Origin: Selaginella tamariscina
Lineage: Eukaryota; Streptophyta; Lycopodiopsida; Selaginellales; Selaginellaceae
Length of the DNA: 64,000 nucleotides
Direction of reading: 5' to 3'
NCBI GenBank assembly: GCA_003024785.1
Contig: PUQB01000630.1
Coordinates: forward strand, 62,001-126,000
Shown: piece by piece, positions 12,863-27,817 of the stretch
Layout of the letters: each line of letters opens with the position of its first letter
Numbering within the stretch: position 1 is the first letter of the stretch
Position numbers and translations under genes: made by a program
Notes under the pieces: model-generated
The model's input: only the letters and a program-made list of their open reading frames with translations
Database searches by the model: none
Told to the model about the DNA's origin: nothing

Positions 12863-13605
12863 CGATTAGGATATTATTTGTGACCTAGGCTAGGTTATGT
12901 TATATAATCTGGAATTCTCTTCGTACGAATAAAATGTTCACGCAGCTTTACAAAAGTGATTAAACAGAATTAAACATGGCCATAGAAATTATTATATTAA
13001 TCTCAAAAGCGAATCCATAATCTAGTGCCGGCCACAGAAACAATGTGGCGATTCAGATGAAAAAGAATTACAACGAGGGAAGTCGATTGGCAGCAGGAAA
13101 GGATTAACAAGAATTACTGCAGCAGGCTTGTCATCCTTTGTCAATCCACCTTCTTCTTCACCAAATTCCAACCAAAACATTCTACCGTCACAACTTCACC
13201 CTTTATCTCAACTTCCATTGCTCCAATTTGGAACGTACTGCGTAGCCAAGAAATGTGCTTTTTATACCACAAGAAGAGTAACTTGCACACCAAGAAATCA
13301 CATATATAGGATGTTTAATCACTTTTATAAACCATACGGTGGCTGGTTCGATGCCGTGAAATTAACTAGGTTTTACCAGATTAGCTATTGTTAATATAAT
13401 ATAAAATTATATATATATGTGTGTGTGTGTGTGTGTTGATTTTAAATTGTTTTAAATCACTTTAAAATATAAAAGTCAATCTATGTTTAAAATTAGAATT
13501 ATCCATCGTAGTGACAAATCCACGCTATATATATTATATCTAATGGTAAGTTTTCATGAACCATCATATGCTTGTTTTATCTTCTAATAATTAAAAAGGA
13601 GAAGT

Positions 13606-14580
13606 GTGTTTATTATAAATAAATTAAAATTATCTTTATATAATTCTATGAGAAAGTGTTACATAAGTAGACATAGTATGTTGAACGCTATCTTAGTTGC
13701 ATGCTGTCAAAACGGAGATATAGAGCGTGCACAACACGTCTCGAACAAATGCCTGAGAAGGACCCCTGAATGCATATGTCCAGAAAGGGCCAAAACAGGA
13801 GTGAGAAGTTTACCATCATCATTATGAACACTTGCTAAACAACCATTTTAATAATATGCATTCCACGAATCAAATAAGAGCTTTGCTTCTTGGACATGCC
13901 CGTTCTGGGCATATGCAGCTAGCATGGTATTCCACATGCTGGAGAAAGCCTCATTAAAATGCCCATTTCGGGAATACATTATTAACATGGTCATTCCGGA
14001 GATGATATTCTTCTCAGGGATCAGTCGAAGACATACTTAGCAGCTTCTAAATGCCCCTTCTGTGGATATGCTTTATCCAGGAGAGCGTTGGTTTCATCCA
14101 TTCTGGGAATATCCGTATTCGTCTCAGGAAGTGTGTCAAACACGCCCTTGGCCTCCGATATATGCCCGTTTTGGGCGTATATCGAGATCATACACAAGAA
14201 AGTGATCAAGTTGTGACCCGGCATATGATGAAATACCTTTCTTGCTTCATGCCATCACCATCGTGTTCCAGGATACCACTGGGCATGCCGAACATGACCA
14301 TTCTGGGTATATGCTGCTAAAATCGCATTAAACGATATAAGATTTAGCTGCGGCATGTTATCGAAGATCTCCTTTGCCTCGTTCACATGCCCGTTCTGTC
14401 CACATGCAGCTCCACTTCGTTTCCCCACGGTGTCGGAGATGCCTGCCCATTTTGTATATGTAACGAACGTACATACACATGTACACACACACACACATTA
14501 TATATACACATACAAACACGTAGGCCAGCATATGGTCCAGATGTTCCGGCGTTTCCTTGTAGAGTTTCTTTGTTGATGTC
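13606..14580 (-). pseudogene. PPR gene remnant (partial copy of the 30-kb PPR gene)
   Basis: Minus-strand fragments match the large PPR gene at 29,456-31,548: 'NGHVNEAKEIFDNMPQLNL', 'ISFNAILAAYTQNGHV', 'HNLITFLCMISIYAQNG' and 'LEAAKYVFD'. Order and orientation are the same, with internal deletions and frameshifts, and the piece around 13,840-14,020 matches the 'QNGHVQEAKLLFDS' region. The start of the copy near 14,520-14,460 includes the same short intron-like insert. A plus-strand motif 'AILVACCQNGDIERAQHV' at about 13,680-13,740 also looks PPR-derived, suggesting an inversion. Confidence 0.75.
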
Positions 14581-14639
14581 CATAGCAGTACGCGTGCAAC
14601 TTAAAGGTTTTACATTGGGATTTCTTTTATTTTAGATTA

Positions 14640-15277
14640 TAATAAAATATTAATTACTAAATTAATAAAGCTGGTTTTTACTTACCTATATACCTATAGT
14701 TATTTAGCCATAAAATTCCAGTGGTAGATTTTGAAAATGTTACCTTATTAAGTTTGTAAGTTTTTTTTTTTTAATTAAAGCCACATGAATTTAACTAATT
14801 ATTGATTATTTGGATTTAATATATTGAGCTATCTAGGCTCTTTTATTTTATTCTTATGCATAGGTTTAACATTAAAATGCATCCTAAAATATAGTTAACT
14901 AAAATAAAATAATTAAAATAGGTTTAATTAAATTAATATTAATCAAACTAAATTAAAAGTGGACTTTACTTTAATACAATCAATATTGTAAAAGCCACAT
15001 AAGTGCCACGTAGATGCCACGTAGTCCCAAGATTATCGAATAGTTAGAAAACCACTTGTGGTAAAAACAGTTAAATTCTTAAATGGTAATTGGTTGATGT
15101 TTTTAGCCACGGGAAGAAGAAACCCAGCCTAAATACCTTAGTATATAATAAAAGAAACGTAAATACCGTCAGCATTATCTCCTAAAGGTCCTTTATATAA
15201 ACATTTATTACATTTTAAATGAAACTAAATATTAAAATAATAAATTAAAAATAGTAAAAATTTAAAAAAAATTCAAC

Positions 15278-15312
<35 letters not shown>

Positions 15313-15700
15313 ATTAGCTATGTGGCATAGAACATACCCAGGAATATGACACCAATTATACAGCATTATTCATGTATAATTGATACGCTCGGACGTGCAG
15401 ATGCCAGGGACCTTGTATATAGTATGCATTACTTGTTTCTACATCGTTATGATTTCTACTGGCCACACGTATAATAACAGATAACTTATCAAATGTTTAT
15501 ACTCCATTGAATGTAATCGTTAGATATTTAACTGTTAGGTGAAAGTTATCATACTTAAGAAGTTACACGTGTCACATCTTTATCACGATGGCCAGGCTAG
15601 GGATCGTTATTCATACAGTTGTTTATAATGAAGAATATCTAATAGAAAAGATCTAATCTAGTAGTCGAAGAATATATAATTTTATTATTATATAAATAAT
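14640..15700. other. AT-rich spacer with (TA)n
   Basis: No gene is seen. It contains a (TA)12-type microsatellite at 15,279-15,302 and several A/T-rich stretches. Confidence 0.6.
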
Positions 15701-15719
15701 AAAGTATTATTATTGTATA

Positions 15720-16097
15720 TATGTATACAGTGGGCATTTAACAATGACGGTGCACGCACGTACGACCCAACGATAAGGAAGATATATTCAGTTTCAACTT
15801 GCATGTGAATGTATATCTATCTACTAAGATTTGTTGTATATTTTATTAAACATTTACGTAAGGAATATGCAAATCTAATCATATCCTTTGCTATTAGATT
15901 ATGACATTGTGGAAATATATCTTCATTAAGCTGGCCTGCTAGGGCAGAAAGTTAGGCCATTAGCTTAATAATAAAAAATCGAAAAATAAAACATGTTAAA
16001 ATACTACATATACATATCGATGCACATGTTGATCCTGTTTTAATATAAATAGGGGAATCTGTGTTTATTTATTATTAAATTAATTTTCTAAGTAATT
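15720..16097 (+). promoter_or_regulatory. upstream block of peroxidase P2 with TATA box
   Basis: Same conserved upstream block as P1, including 'gtgggcatttaa', 'caacttgcatgtgaatgtat' and 'attatgacattgtggaaata'. The segment between the last of these and the TATA box is shorter than in P1. TATAAATA is at 16,044-16,051, about 50 bp before the ATG. Confidence 0.65.
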
Positions 16098-17179
16098 ATG
16101 GGGTTTTCCACAGACTTGTTTACGTTTGTTTTGTTTGTTATTAGTGGGTTTGCATATGGGAGTTTTAAGTCTCACATTCTATAGCTCTGCATGTCCGACT
16201 CTGCGGAGTTCTGTGAGTCAAGTCGTTGCCAAGGAGCCAAGGATGTGCGCTTCACTCATTAGTGTTTTTCCACGATTGCCATGTGAATGTATGGATTGTC
16301 ATATATTTAGTATAATATTTAATATTAAATGCTTTGAATTTACATGGAATATATAGATTTTCTTTGATTACAGGGCTGTGATGCTTCGGTTCTCCTCGAT
16401 GGTTCAACCTGGAACAAAATGCATTCCCAAATATCAATTCATTACGTGGAATGGACGTGGTGGATAACATCAAAAGTGCGGTCGAAGCAAATGCCCGGGA
16501 GTGGTTTCTTGTTCTGACCTCGTGGCTCTCGTTGCCGAAGAATGCTGGAAGGACCAAATTAACTATTTATTTATACATTAGAAATGATAGATTTATGTTA
16601 ATCTTTTTATGTTTTGCAGCTAAACGGACCATCGTGGACAGTTTAATTTGGTCGCAGAGACAGTTTAACAGCAAGTCAATCTGCAGCAAATACAAATCTC
16701 CCGCCACCAACTTTAAATGTGTCTGCCTTAATTTCAAACTTTCAAAGCCACGGGTTCACAACGCGAGATTTAGTAGCTCTTTCTGGAGCACACACTGTCG
16801 GCCAAGCCCAGTGTACGAATTTCAAACCAAGACTGTACGGTCCCTTTCAGAGTTCTGACTACATGAACATGAACTACAACGCCTCTTTGCGTTCTCAGTG
16901 CCCCCGTTCCGGCGGTGACAGTAACCTCTCACCTCTGGACTTGCAAACTCCTGTAGTCTTTGACAACAAGTATTTCGTAGATTTGATTAACTTTAAAGGG
17001 CTTTTTTTCTCTGACCAAACTGTGGTGACTGCAACACTGCATTTCTTGTGCATGTGTATGCTCTTAACCAGACCAGGTTCTTCCAGAACTTTGTCACGGC
17101 CATGATCAAGATGGGCAATATGAACGTGCTTACTGGTACCAGCGGGCAAGTTAGACTCAACTGTGAGAAGGTTAACTAG
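16098..17179 (+). pseudogene. class III peroxidase P2 (frameshifted)
   Basis: Three-exon peroxidase like P1. Exon 1 starts at 16,098 (signal peptide, then 'YSSACPTL'). Exon 2 starts at 16,374 after a good CAG acceptor ('[11 protein letters not shown]', '[19 protein letters not shown]'). Exon 3 spans 16,620-17,179 with 'SHGFTTRDLVALSGAHTVGQ' and a terminal 'MNVLTGTSG'. Defects: shifts in the signal peptide and in the distal region, where the usual Arg codon before 'FFHDC' is lost; a shift after 'DGS'; the exon 2 donor is not recognisable near 16,550; further shifts in exon 3, including loss of the 'LFSGG' stretch after 'DQTV'. M2 converges on it. Confidence 0.8.
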
Positions 17180-17255
17180 ATAAATCACGTAATGTAACAC
17201 TACTCGTCACTAACTAGTATATAAGCTGAGTCGTATGTATAATGAAGAATAAAAT

Positions 17256-17940
17256 GTCAAGTTCGTCCATAGTTGGTCCGGATTCACCATTGGATCCAGT
17301 AAGTGGCCCCATTTTAACCATAGCTGTGGCGACGTATGTAAAGAATGTGTTCCGATTAGATGCATATGTGTTCCGCATAATACTTGACCTCCGGAATATA
17401 TAGTGTTTGATCTGAGAACATGGAGCTTGCAGGTTTACAAAGTAGAGATTAAAAAATTGGACAGGAGTTTGAACATCCAATGGGAGAGGTTGGTGTCTCC
17501 ACCGCTACTAGGGCAACTGGCAACGATATGTTAAAGCTCGTATCCATCAAGTAGTCACTACTTGCATTGTAAAGCCTGGGCTAACGTGGAGCACCGTGCC
17601 TGTCCGACTGTGTGTTCCCCGGATAAACCAGCTAGGTCTTGTGTTGAGAGCCCTTGTGCCTGGAAGATTGAACGAAGGTGGTGTTCCTTTATCCAGAATC
17701 AACGGTCCAAGATGGTCCATGCAACTGTATCTGAGTTAGATGTGTGTATATGTGTGTTTCTACAGTGTCACATTAAAATATGGAGGAAGATGCTCACGGT
17801 ATATAGAGACAGGATACAGTATAATATACGATGTTAAATATACAACAAGATATTGTCCAGGGCAAGAGTTTTCAATGGTGGCTGTCCACCAAGTCCAAAC
17901 GGCGACTCGATTAGAAATTTAGGCCTGCAGTTTGTTCAGA
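17256..17940 (-). pseudogene. class III peroxidase M2 (pseudogene)
   Basis: Remnant of an M-type peroxidase. The exon 3 end at 17,256-17,480 keeps 'MDVQTPVQFFNLYF' and 'YASNRNTFF', and the region 17,540-17,720 is a decayed exon 3 start with several stops. The exon 2 scrap at 17,846-17,940 keeps 'RLDLVDS'. Exon 1 is absent. It lies opposite P2 and next to the beta-amylase. Confidence 0.7.
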
Positions 17941-18025
17941 CGGTATTTACATACCATCCTGAAGGTTTTCTTTTAATCAAATTATAATATATAAATATTA
18001 TATATACAGTTGACACTCTAATAAT

Positions 18026-19866
<1,841 letters not shown>

Positions 19867-20289
19867 CGATACGTTACATGCAATAACATATAAACACTAC
19901 TTACCATTTTGTACACACGAGCTCAGGCAGGAATTATATAAATGAATAAAGCTATCGAAGACGAGTAGCCATATCCAAGCTGACAATCGGATATTAAGGA
20001 TAATCTATCATAGATTTGAAATAATATAGTGAAATATCTTGTAATTAGTATAATATAATGTGAATGGGCAAGCAAAAAATTATAAATTTTGCGCGTGATT
20101 AGATTGTCTTTTCGTTAAATTTTTGTCAACTAGGAACAGTGGTCCAATTGGAATAAATTTGGGGCTAAGCATTCGATAGTGGGTGCGTGAGTGAGTGAGA
20201 AAGAGTTACTTTTAAACACACACACACACACACACAATCTAGCTAATATAAGTTGTTACATAACAGTTTGTGTTTACATTTTGCACTAC

Positions 20290-21400
20290 ATATTGATTGG
20301 CGTATTATAATACGGACACATGTATTTCCATCCAGTTGGTAGAGGAGAGGAATATCCGCTTGACGTAGCGCCACCAATGAAGTTTACTATCTCATTGTCT
20401 TCAGCAAGTTTACATCCTATATATAAAAAAAGTTAAATTATATATATATCAATAAACACACATATGTATGTTATATCAACACACAAGCATATGTATCTGA
20501 CTACCTTTTGGGAAAAATGTGATTTCCTTTGATAAGTAGGATTCCTAGGTATCCCAAGCAAGTTGTGTCCATGATACAATACAAGACACTGGTTTATCTC
20601 CACAGATAATTTTCTAGTGAGCTTCTCAAGTACAGGAACCAAACAATGCCTTCATTAAAAAGAAACAAATATAAATATGTGCGTGTGTGAGAGATACCTT
20701 CTCCATATGTGTTCTAGGCATAAGTATCAAAGCGATTAGAATTGATGCTAAACGAATATCCAATCCTATTGTTATATTAATGTTAATGTTGACATATAAA
20801 TATATGTTTACCTGCCAGTATTTAACCATCCAATCAGGAAAGCTATCAAAGCTAACAAAAGCTAAAATAAAACCTTGCTAATCTTTTGCATAAGTACATC
20901 ATTGCAGATGTATGACTTTGTGCTGGATAGGATACTGTAACAATATGCACCAGTACTAGACTGTATGTTACACAGTTACAGTCAATATAGATTCCCGAAA
21001 AACGTAAATATTTATGAGGTACACACAAAGATTTAAAGTATATAGATCTATATACACGTATAGCTAGAAGAATAAATAGACATGGTTATATATACATTTT
21101 AACATGGTTAACATTTTGCTATAACTAACTGTATTATTCTATATTAACTTAACGTTACTAAATCTTTGGGACAAAATATAACTACTTGTTTACATAATAT
21201 ACAGAAATGTCAACATAAAACTAGGTAGGTTGTGTAGACTCTTGCCTATGAACAGTGTGTTGGTCATGCTGAGAAGGTCTTTCCTGGCCTAACGATATTG
21301 ATGAATTCTCACGGCTATAACTTGCTGTTGTTGTTCCATGTGTATGTCTTGAGATGCCGAAAGTTACATAAAAACTATTAAACCTACATTTATGACATAT

Positions 21401-21454
<54 letters not shown>

Positions 21455-22200
21455 ACCTGAAGCATAAAATGATTGTTGTTGGCTACCTTGCATTATCGTG
21501 TGCCCCTCAGCTAGCGAAATAAAGAATTGCTCTATATCCAATAAATAATATATGCTTATTAACCGGTAGCTTCCTTATTGTTTACATGACCAAACACACG
21601 CACACACACACACACATCTTCACCCGAATCTCGTTGCTGGCTACCTTGTATTATCGTGTCTCCCTCAGCTAGCCAAGAAGGATACATTAGCAATGCATGG
21701 TGCATATTCAATACTTTACACGAATCCAGTTCTATGTATTCTATTGTGTGTGTTCGTATATATAGCTCAAGTGTTGATCACATGCGCAGTAGTGTGCGCC
21801 TGTGCATATATGTGTGTGTGTGATTTTTCTTTTTTAAGAGAGAGAGGATATACCCATTTGAGTAGCTCCTGGAATATTCTGTTGCTGAGTAAGTAAACTT
21901 GCTACAGCAACACCACGTTGAGTCCTGCAAAACAAAGTAAAACCTATACAGTTAACTTCTGTGTGTGTGTTGTTAAGTTTCAAATGTATCACGTACCTGA
22001 TACCTCTAGGAGGTAGATTAATGTGCTCCACAACCCTTTGTCTAGCCATCCATTTGCTCCAAACCCTTTGTCTAGCCATCTACCACGATAAGTAGAAGCA
22101 GCCCCCTTCAAACACAAACATTGCTTATAACCATCTGCATTTTTGTAAACATATATTATTGCATGAATGAGTACACACACACGCATATACATTCGTCATA
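20290..22200 (-). other. unidentified minus-strand gene or exons upstream of beta-amylase
   Basis: Several coding-like pieces share the minus strand: about 22,192-21,834, 21,541-21,221 and 20,642-20,433 ('LVLYHGHNLLGIPRNPTYQR'). The last piece, about 20,420-20,300, reads 'FIGGATSSGYSSPLPTGWKY' and ends in a stop soon after, like a C-terminus. I do not recognise the family. They could be a separate gene ending just upstream of the beta-amylase, or its N-terminal exons. Two segments around 21,480-21,530 and 21,635-21,680 resemble each other ('ttatcgtgt.cccctcagcta'), suggesting a duplicated exon. A 20-bp word 'ccctttgtctagccatc' is also repeated at about 22,034 and 22,063. Confidence 0.35.
21401..21452. 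repeat. (TG)n(AG)n microsatellite
   Basis: About 12 TG units run into about 14 AG units with one interruption. It lies in the unidentified gene region, probably intronic or at an exon edge. Confidence 0.8.
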
Positions 22201-23040
22201 TATATATATAAATGCATGATATATACAATACCGACAACATATGTATGAACTCATTTTATACGGCATGGGTGCCAAAAACTGAACACGCACTCGCACGCGC
22301 ACACACACACACATATATATATAAAGAGAGAGATTATATGAACATTGGACTTTGTATGCATGTATAAAAATTTGTATGCACACTCGTGAAATAATAATGT
22401 TATATAAGTTGTTGAATATTTCAACTTTTAATTAATTTTGTAACCCTTTAATACTAAGGTTTATATATACAAATTGAGAGAGAGAGAGAGTAGGAGAGAG
22501 AGAGAGAGAGATTATGTTAGGCATTATTTCTATTAACTTAAATATAATGCCGGTGGTATAGAGTCATTCAACTATAAAGCATTATGTTATGTTATGTCTT
22601 TTCAAGTTGATATGGAAATATATTTTCTTATTTAGTTTTATATTATCTATATGCATTATTATCATACATGAAGTATTATAATAAAAATTAAAATAAACGT
22701 TTTATGAAAATCAAAACAATTTATTGTACATTTATTGAAAGTTGTTGCAATCCTCAATGCCTCTCTCTCGCACACACACACGCATACTTACGCACCAGCA
22801 GTGTTTATAAGTGCGAAGTACGTGGAACACTTAGGGAATACTACAAAGTATTCAGCATAATCATATGTAACATAAACTACATTACACCAGTGTTTTACTT
22901 CTGGACCTGGTCCAGGTATTTGATGGCATACTAGACACGCAAACGCACACAGAGGTGAAATGATTTCATTTCATTTGAAAGAAGAAAGTCGAAAGAACAA
23001 AAGTTAGAAATCCATTGGTTATGTTTGTGAAGCTCAACCT
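22200..23040. other. spacer with microsatellites
   Basis: Contains CA, TA and GA simple repeats (for example about 22,295-22,325 and 22,475-22,510). No gene is seen. Confidence 0.55.
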
Positions 23041-23042
23041 AG

Positions 23043-23563
23043 CTAGATAGGAGTGTTGAAATCCGGATCGGGAGCAAATGGAATAGGAACCTGGCACCCA
23101 CCAACAAACTTGACGTGCGGAGTCAAAAACTTGTTGTCGAGGATAAAGTGACATAATCTTTGAAAACTGCTGTGAGAAATGAATGCCATCGAAAGTAACA
23201 TAGTTTTGTGGATCCTTGCACACCGTGTATCCAGGGTGACTCGCACAGCCACACAGTACATCTCCACAGTTGTACTCATTTGTTCTTTGCACACTCCAAC
23301 TCCACAGCAAGCCTGTGTCCAGTTTGTGAAGCCGTACTTGGGCAAGTTGGCCAGCACCTCCATGTTGGCTGCATACCAGTCGAAGTAGTAGATGTTCATG
23401 TCTGGGTAGTCGCTACGGAGCTCCTCGGTTAACGCTCCATCTTACTGTTGAATGTCTGTGCGTACCTATACATGCATACTAGATGTGAGTATACTTAATA
23501 GTGCGTGTGTGTACGAGCATGTTAACTGAGGTGTATAATATATATATTATATATATATATAGA

Positions 23564-23594
<31 letters not shown>

Positions 23595-24387
23595 GAGTAC
23601 ATAAAACATAGATATATATATATAGACATACCCATTGACGAATGCAATGCAACCCATGTCATCATACTGTAAAATTCCAGGGGGAAACATGGGTGGTGAG
23701 GTTGAGGTAGTTTGGGGTGCAACCCGCCGCAGGCATGTTGAACAGGAGGAAGTTTTTGGCTCCGGCTGCGTGCAGGTCCACTATGTTTAACCTAATGCCA
23801 GAAACTGCATTGGGGATGCTCACGTTGAGGACGACATCTGGTCCGTTCAATATGTTCGCATTGATGTCGTCCCCTCCGATCTGAATGTAGTAGAGGGCCT
23901 GTTCGAACCACGCCTGGTTCTGCTTGGGAAAGTTGCGCTCCATCCTGTGCTTGTGTTTCAGAAAGTCCTGGACCTGCAATGAGAAGTTGTGCCAGCTAAA
24001 TATGGGGCTGTCGACTGTCACCACAGTGGCACCGGCATATGCAAAGTTCAGACTTCTGAAGAAGCTGCCATTGTATGCATTGCTAGGGAGCGAGATATCC
24101 TCCAGTCCCAGCTCCTGGACAAGATAGTCGATGAGTACGTAGCCGTCACTGTACCGACCGGTCGGCTGACCGAGCGTAACACCGTACGGGAACGAACCGG
24201 CAATTGTAGCATTCTCGGCCTCCCAGTTCCGGTTGCCTGTGTCTGAGAGTGAATCTGCAAACCCGAAGACGGCCGTCGGACAGAAGGATGGCATCTTGGG
24301 GGCCTTAGGGGGTCTGGATGCGAGTACATGGAGCAGTGCACAACCAGAGGTGAATAAAACCAGAAGTATGAGACTGGGAGAAGACAT
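23043..24387 (-). CDS. GDSL esterase/lipase B (best copy, frameshifted)
   Basis: Secreted SGNH/GDSL hydrolase, closest in style to the plant At5g03610-type subgroup. Exon 1 spans 23,632-24,387 and exon 2 23,043-23,465. The ATG at 24,385-24,387 opens a clear signal peptide ('LILLVLFTSGCALLHVLA'). Block I is 'FADSLSDTGN', block II 'NFAYAGATV', block III 'IGGDDINA', block V 'FDGIHFSQQF', and the end is 'PDPDFNTPI'. The block III Asn is Asp, as in copies A and C. Exon 1 is open for about 240 codons until an extra C near 23,692. Exon 2 has shifts near 23,430, 23,290, 23,225 and 23,150. A TATA box is at 24,432-24,439. The (TA)n(GA)n microsatellite at 23,535-23,600 is inside the intron. Confidence 0.85.
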
Positions 24388-24479
24388 TGCAAATAGACTT
24401 TGAGAGCTGATATGTTTGTGTTGTATGTCCCATTTTATACAGTGTTTGGGCTCCAAAAATTGTCATTCGAAGGCCATTT

Positions 24480-26620
24480 TACACTGCATGGCTCTATTTG
24501 GAATGGAGATGTCTTGTTTAAGGGCCTTTATTAACAAGTTCATATTTACAACAACCTAGTGCGGTCTAGAGAGAGAATGGAATAGAAAAAAAACTTATAA
24601 AACTGTAAAATCACAAGTACATTGGTCTATGTTAATTTGCTAAATAACCTGTTGTCTGTTAAGAAAAATTACACACATCACACACACACACATATATATA
24701 TATTGAAATTTGTCAAAATTTACATATTTATTAATATACACTTTTAAAAATTAATAAAAATTATAATTACTTTATAATTAATGATATTTAACTCCAACAC
24801 AACCACATATACACTGCAACATACATCTACTAATATTTATGGTAATTTACTAATACGCACCTAATAAACTTCAATCTAGTTTGTTATAAATTAGATACAT
24901 ATAGTTAATTATTTATTATATTTTAAGAACTAAATTAAATAAGAATTTTAAAAAAACTTTAATAATAGTATATAAGTAACTTTTGAAAACTTTTAGAACT
25001 ACTCAATTTTATAATTTCAGCGAAAACGTTTCTTACACATAACAATTTATAAGCAAATAATTAGTTTTTATTTGAAATATTAAAAAATAAAAGAAATATT
25101 AATAAAAAATAATATCAACATAATTAACATTTAAGTATAAATTTTTACCATTTACTTCTCCAAGTCATATAATATATAATCATACAATCAACATTCACTT
25201 AAAACATGTGTAATCACTTGTGAATGTCATAATAATATCCTTGGCTTTTAAAGATTTAATATAATTAATATTATTATATCTTTGACATATATGCATTTTA
25301 AACATTTTTATTTGAATTTTTCACATAAATTGCATTCAAATATAAAGTGTATTTACCACTCTTAATTTATAATAAGATATTCATTATAAATCATTATGAT
25401 CAAGAACATAATATCATTTATCAAGATAATCACATATTTTAATATTAAATTACTTTATTATAGATTCATACATTGCATAAGTACTACATAGTTATAAATA
25501 TTCCATATCATACTAAGATTAAGCAAGATTGGACATGTCATTGCATAAAATTCACTTATTAGAATAAGTTACAAACACTTTGTATTATATATAAGTTAAT
25601 AATAAATGTCTTAGTTAAATGCTTTAATAAGGGAGCCTCATTTGACCAATGATTGAAGTTTTAAAACATTAATTAAATTAAAATTAAAGTATAACAATGA
25701 GTCTTTATACATTAAAAATTTTGGAAAGTGAAATGTAAAATGAAGCACATGGCATAAGTAAATATTATAAAGTCTAAACATAAATCAAACTCACTAAAAC
25801 ATTAATTATAATTACTAACTAGCATCACGAGACATGTGATATTAAAAGAGTAATCGTAATCGTCTTAACTAACACCACCAATGTAAAGTTTAAACTCAAT
25901 TAAAACCAAACAAAAATCCATTTAAGATAATTATTTAAAAGAACATTATGTTTATAATATAAGACAATTAATGAATATTCATGACCAATTTAAAAATAAA
26001 ATCCCAACTAAAGTTATGTTAACATTTATATTGAATTGTAATTTTTTAACTTTTAAATTTAGAATTCCATCCTATTTGCATCAAGAGTATTAAATATAAA
26101 GTCCATATTAACAAATTTTATTATAATTTTAAACTTTTAAATATGTTAGTTCAATTTCTTTTATAATAATACAAACATCGATCTTCATTGTAATGTTTAA
26201 AAAAAATAAAATATTATAAACTCTCAATTCACCTTTTTATACCATAAAAAATACGGACTACATTTTGAATGGTAAATTCTAAAAATATTAAGTAAAGTAT
26301 AACAAAGCTTATGAAATCTCTTATCCATAAAATTAATTACTTTAATCCTCCCTAATATTTCCCTAATTGTGCCAAGCCCTAACATTCAAAAAATCTATTT
26401 ACAAGATTCTTTGATGCCAAAGAATATGTAATCGTTCTTATCCATCGAACAAGTTGTTTTCGTCTTGAAATGTATTAAGTCATATTTGTCATAAGCTGTA
26501 TTGTTTAGCATCGTTTTTTAATCAGCTCGTGAGGAATTTACATTTGAGATGGGTATGTAGTATCTGCGTGCACTCATAGTCTATTTCACTGTGTGTGAGA
26601 GAGAGAGAGTCATACCTGTT
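24480..26620. other. AT-rich spacer
   Basis: More than 2 kb of very AT-rich sequence without a gene. The first 60 bp are homologous to the flank upstream of lipase A. Nothing else is recognised. Confidence 0.6.
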
Positions 26621-26689
26621 GCTGAAGATTTCCATTCACACTTGACAGCAATACATAGCACCCAGCTCACGTCGAGACATCCTCTCGGT

Positions 26690-27450
26690 AGCATACTTAG
26701 TTGGATCCTACAGGCTGTTGGGCAAGGCGGCATCGGGTAAGAAGGGCACATTCTCAATGAGTTCCAATGCTGCTTGTGTTTTGAGGAGGTCGATCAAGGT
26801 GAAGAAGCCCCAGCCATCGTGAACAAGGCCGACATGACTCCACGTATTGAGCACACATATGAATGATACCTGGTCATATGGGATTCCCTACAACTCCGTC
26901 TCCCTGAATATTTCTATTGCTCCGTGAGAGTTACCAGCGTGGGCCATTCAGGTCCATGCGGCCTAGTTTTGCGTTCCATGCAAAAACTGTCTTTAAAGGC
27001 TTTTATGGAGCAAGCTCCAGATTGAGAGTGTGTAGTCCATTGGGTTCAGCATTTTGTCAGAGACGTTCTTAGCATTCTCTAAGTGCCCGCTTGTATAAGT
27101 GTGGTCCAGGCTACCACATTCGTCCGGGCATTCTGTCGAATGTCTGTTGCGCTTCATGTAAATGCCCAAACTGTGTATATCCCTGTGTAGTAACGAACTC
27201 CATGAGAGAACCTGCCTTCCGTGCATCTCAGGCATTGAATCAAAGAAGCACTTGGCCTGCTGCAGATGTCCGCTCTTGGTAAATGCTGCAAGCATGATGT
27301 TGTGGATGATGGTGTTCCGCAGGCTTTCGTAAGTTGCCGTGCATCTTCAATGCTGCCGCATTTCCCATACATGTTGAGGAAAAGATTTGCTAAGTATCCT
27401 GTTTCTGTTTTCGTTGTGGAGTTCTTTGGCGGGAATCGTGTTTTAAAGCC
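26690..27450 (-). pseudogene. PPR gene remnant, second type
   Basis: Minus-strand PPR pieces in order: 'MYGKCGSIEDARQ' (about 27,372), 'MLAAFTKSGHLQQAKCFFDS' (about 27,295), 'SGHLENAKNVSDKM' (about 27,090) and 'HGAIEIFREMELQGIPYDQ'-like sequence with 'VSFICVLN' near 26,830-26,930. This is the typical order of a plant PLS-class PPR protein, which would act in organellar RNA processing. Frames are broken many times, so it is a decayed copy. It is not a close duplicate of the 30-kb PPR gene. The SAUR gene lies upstream of it. Confidence 0.65.
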
Positions 27451-27817
27451 CTAAAATTTAGTTTTCGCTGTTTGAATTTTATGATGCCTCGAGACACATC
27501 CAGGTCAATGTCGAAAGTGATCTTTCATCTACCATTGTCCGTGCGTGTCCAGTACAGCGTATGCATTGTTCCACCAAACTCGCAATCTTATCTCATTGGA
27601 AGAACATATACAATGTACGGGCAAGGTCGTAGTATGATTGTATCGTAGCAATCACTTACATGTATATCCACAGTATCGTGTGAAAATAAAATGGCAGCTA
27701 TATACATGATAGTCTTCGGCTTACATATGAACAACAATTTTAACATTACATTCAACATTCTTACAGACCTTCGAGTAATTTTTCAACTATGTAGTGATAG
27801 AAATCCTCTTAATAGTG

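Noticed and set aside
13128-13394. Open frame of 88 codons on the plus strand
   Set aside because: No recognisable domain, low-complexity Ser/Pro start, no homologous copy. Not supported as a gene.
21221-21541. Frame with Ser-Leu and Thr-His runs
   Set aside because: Those runs come from a microsatellite. Treated only as part of the unidentified region.
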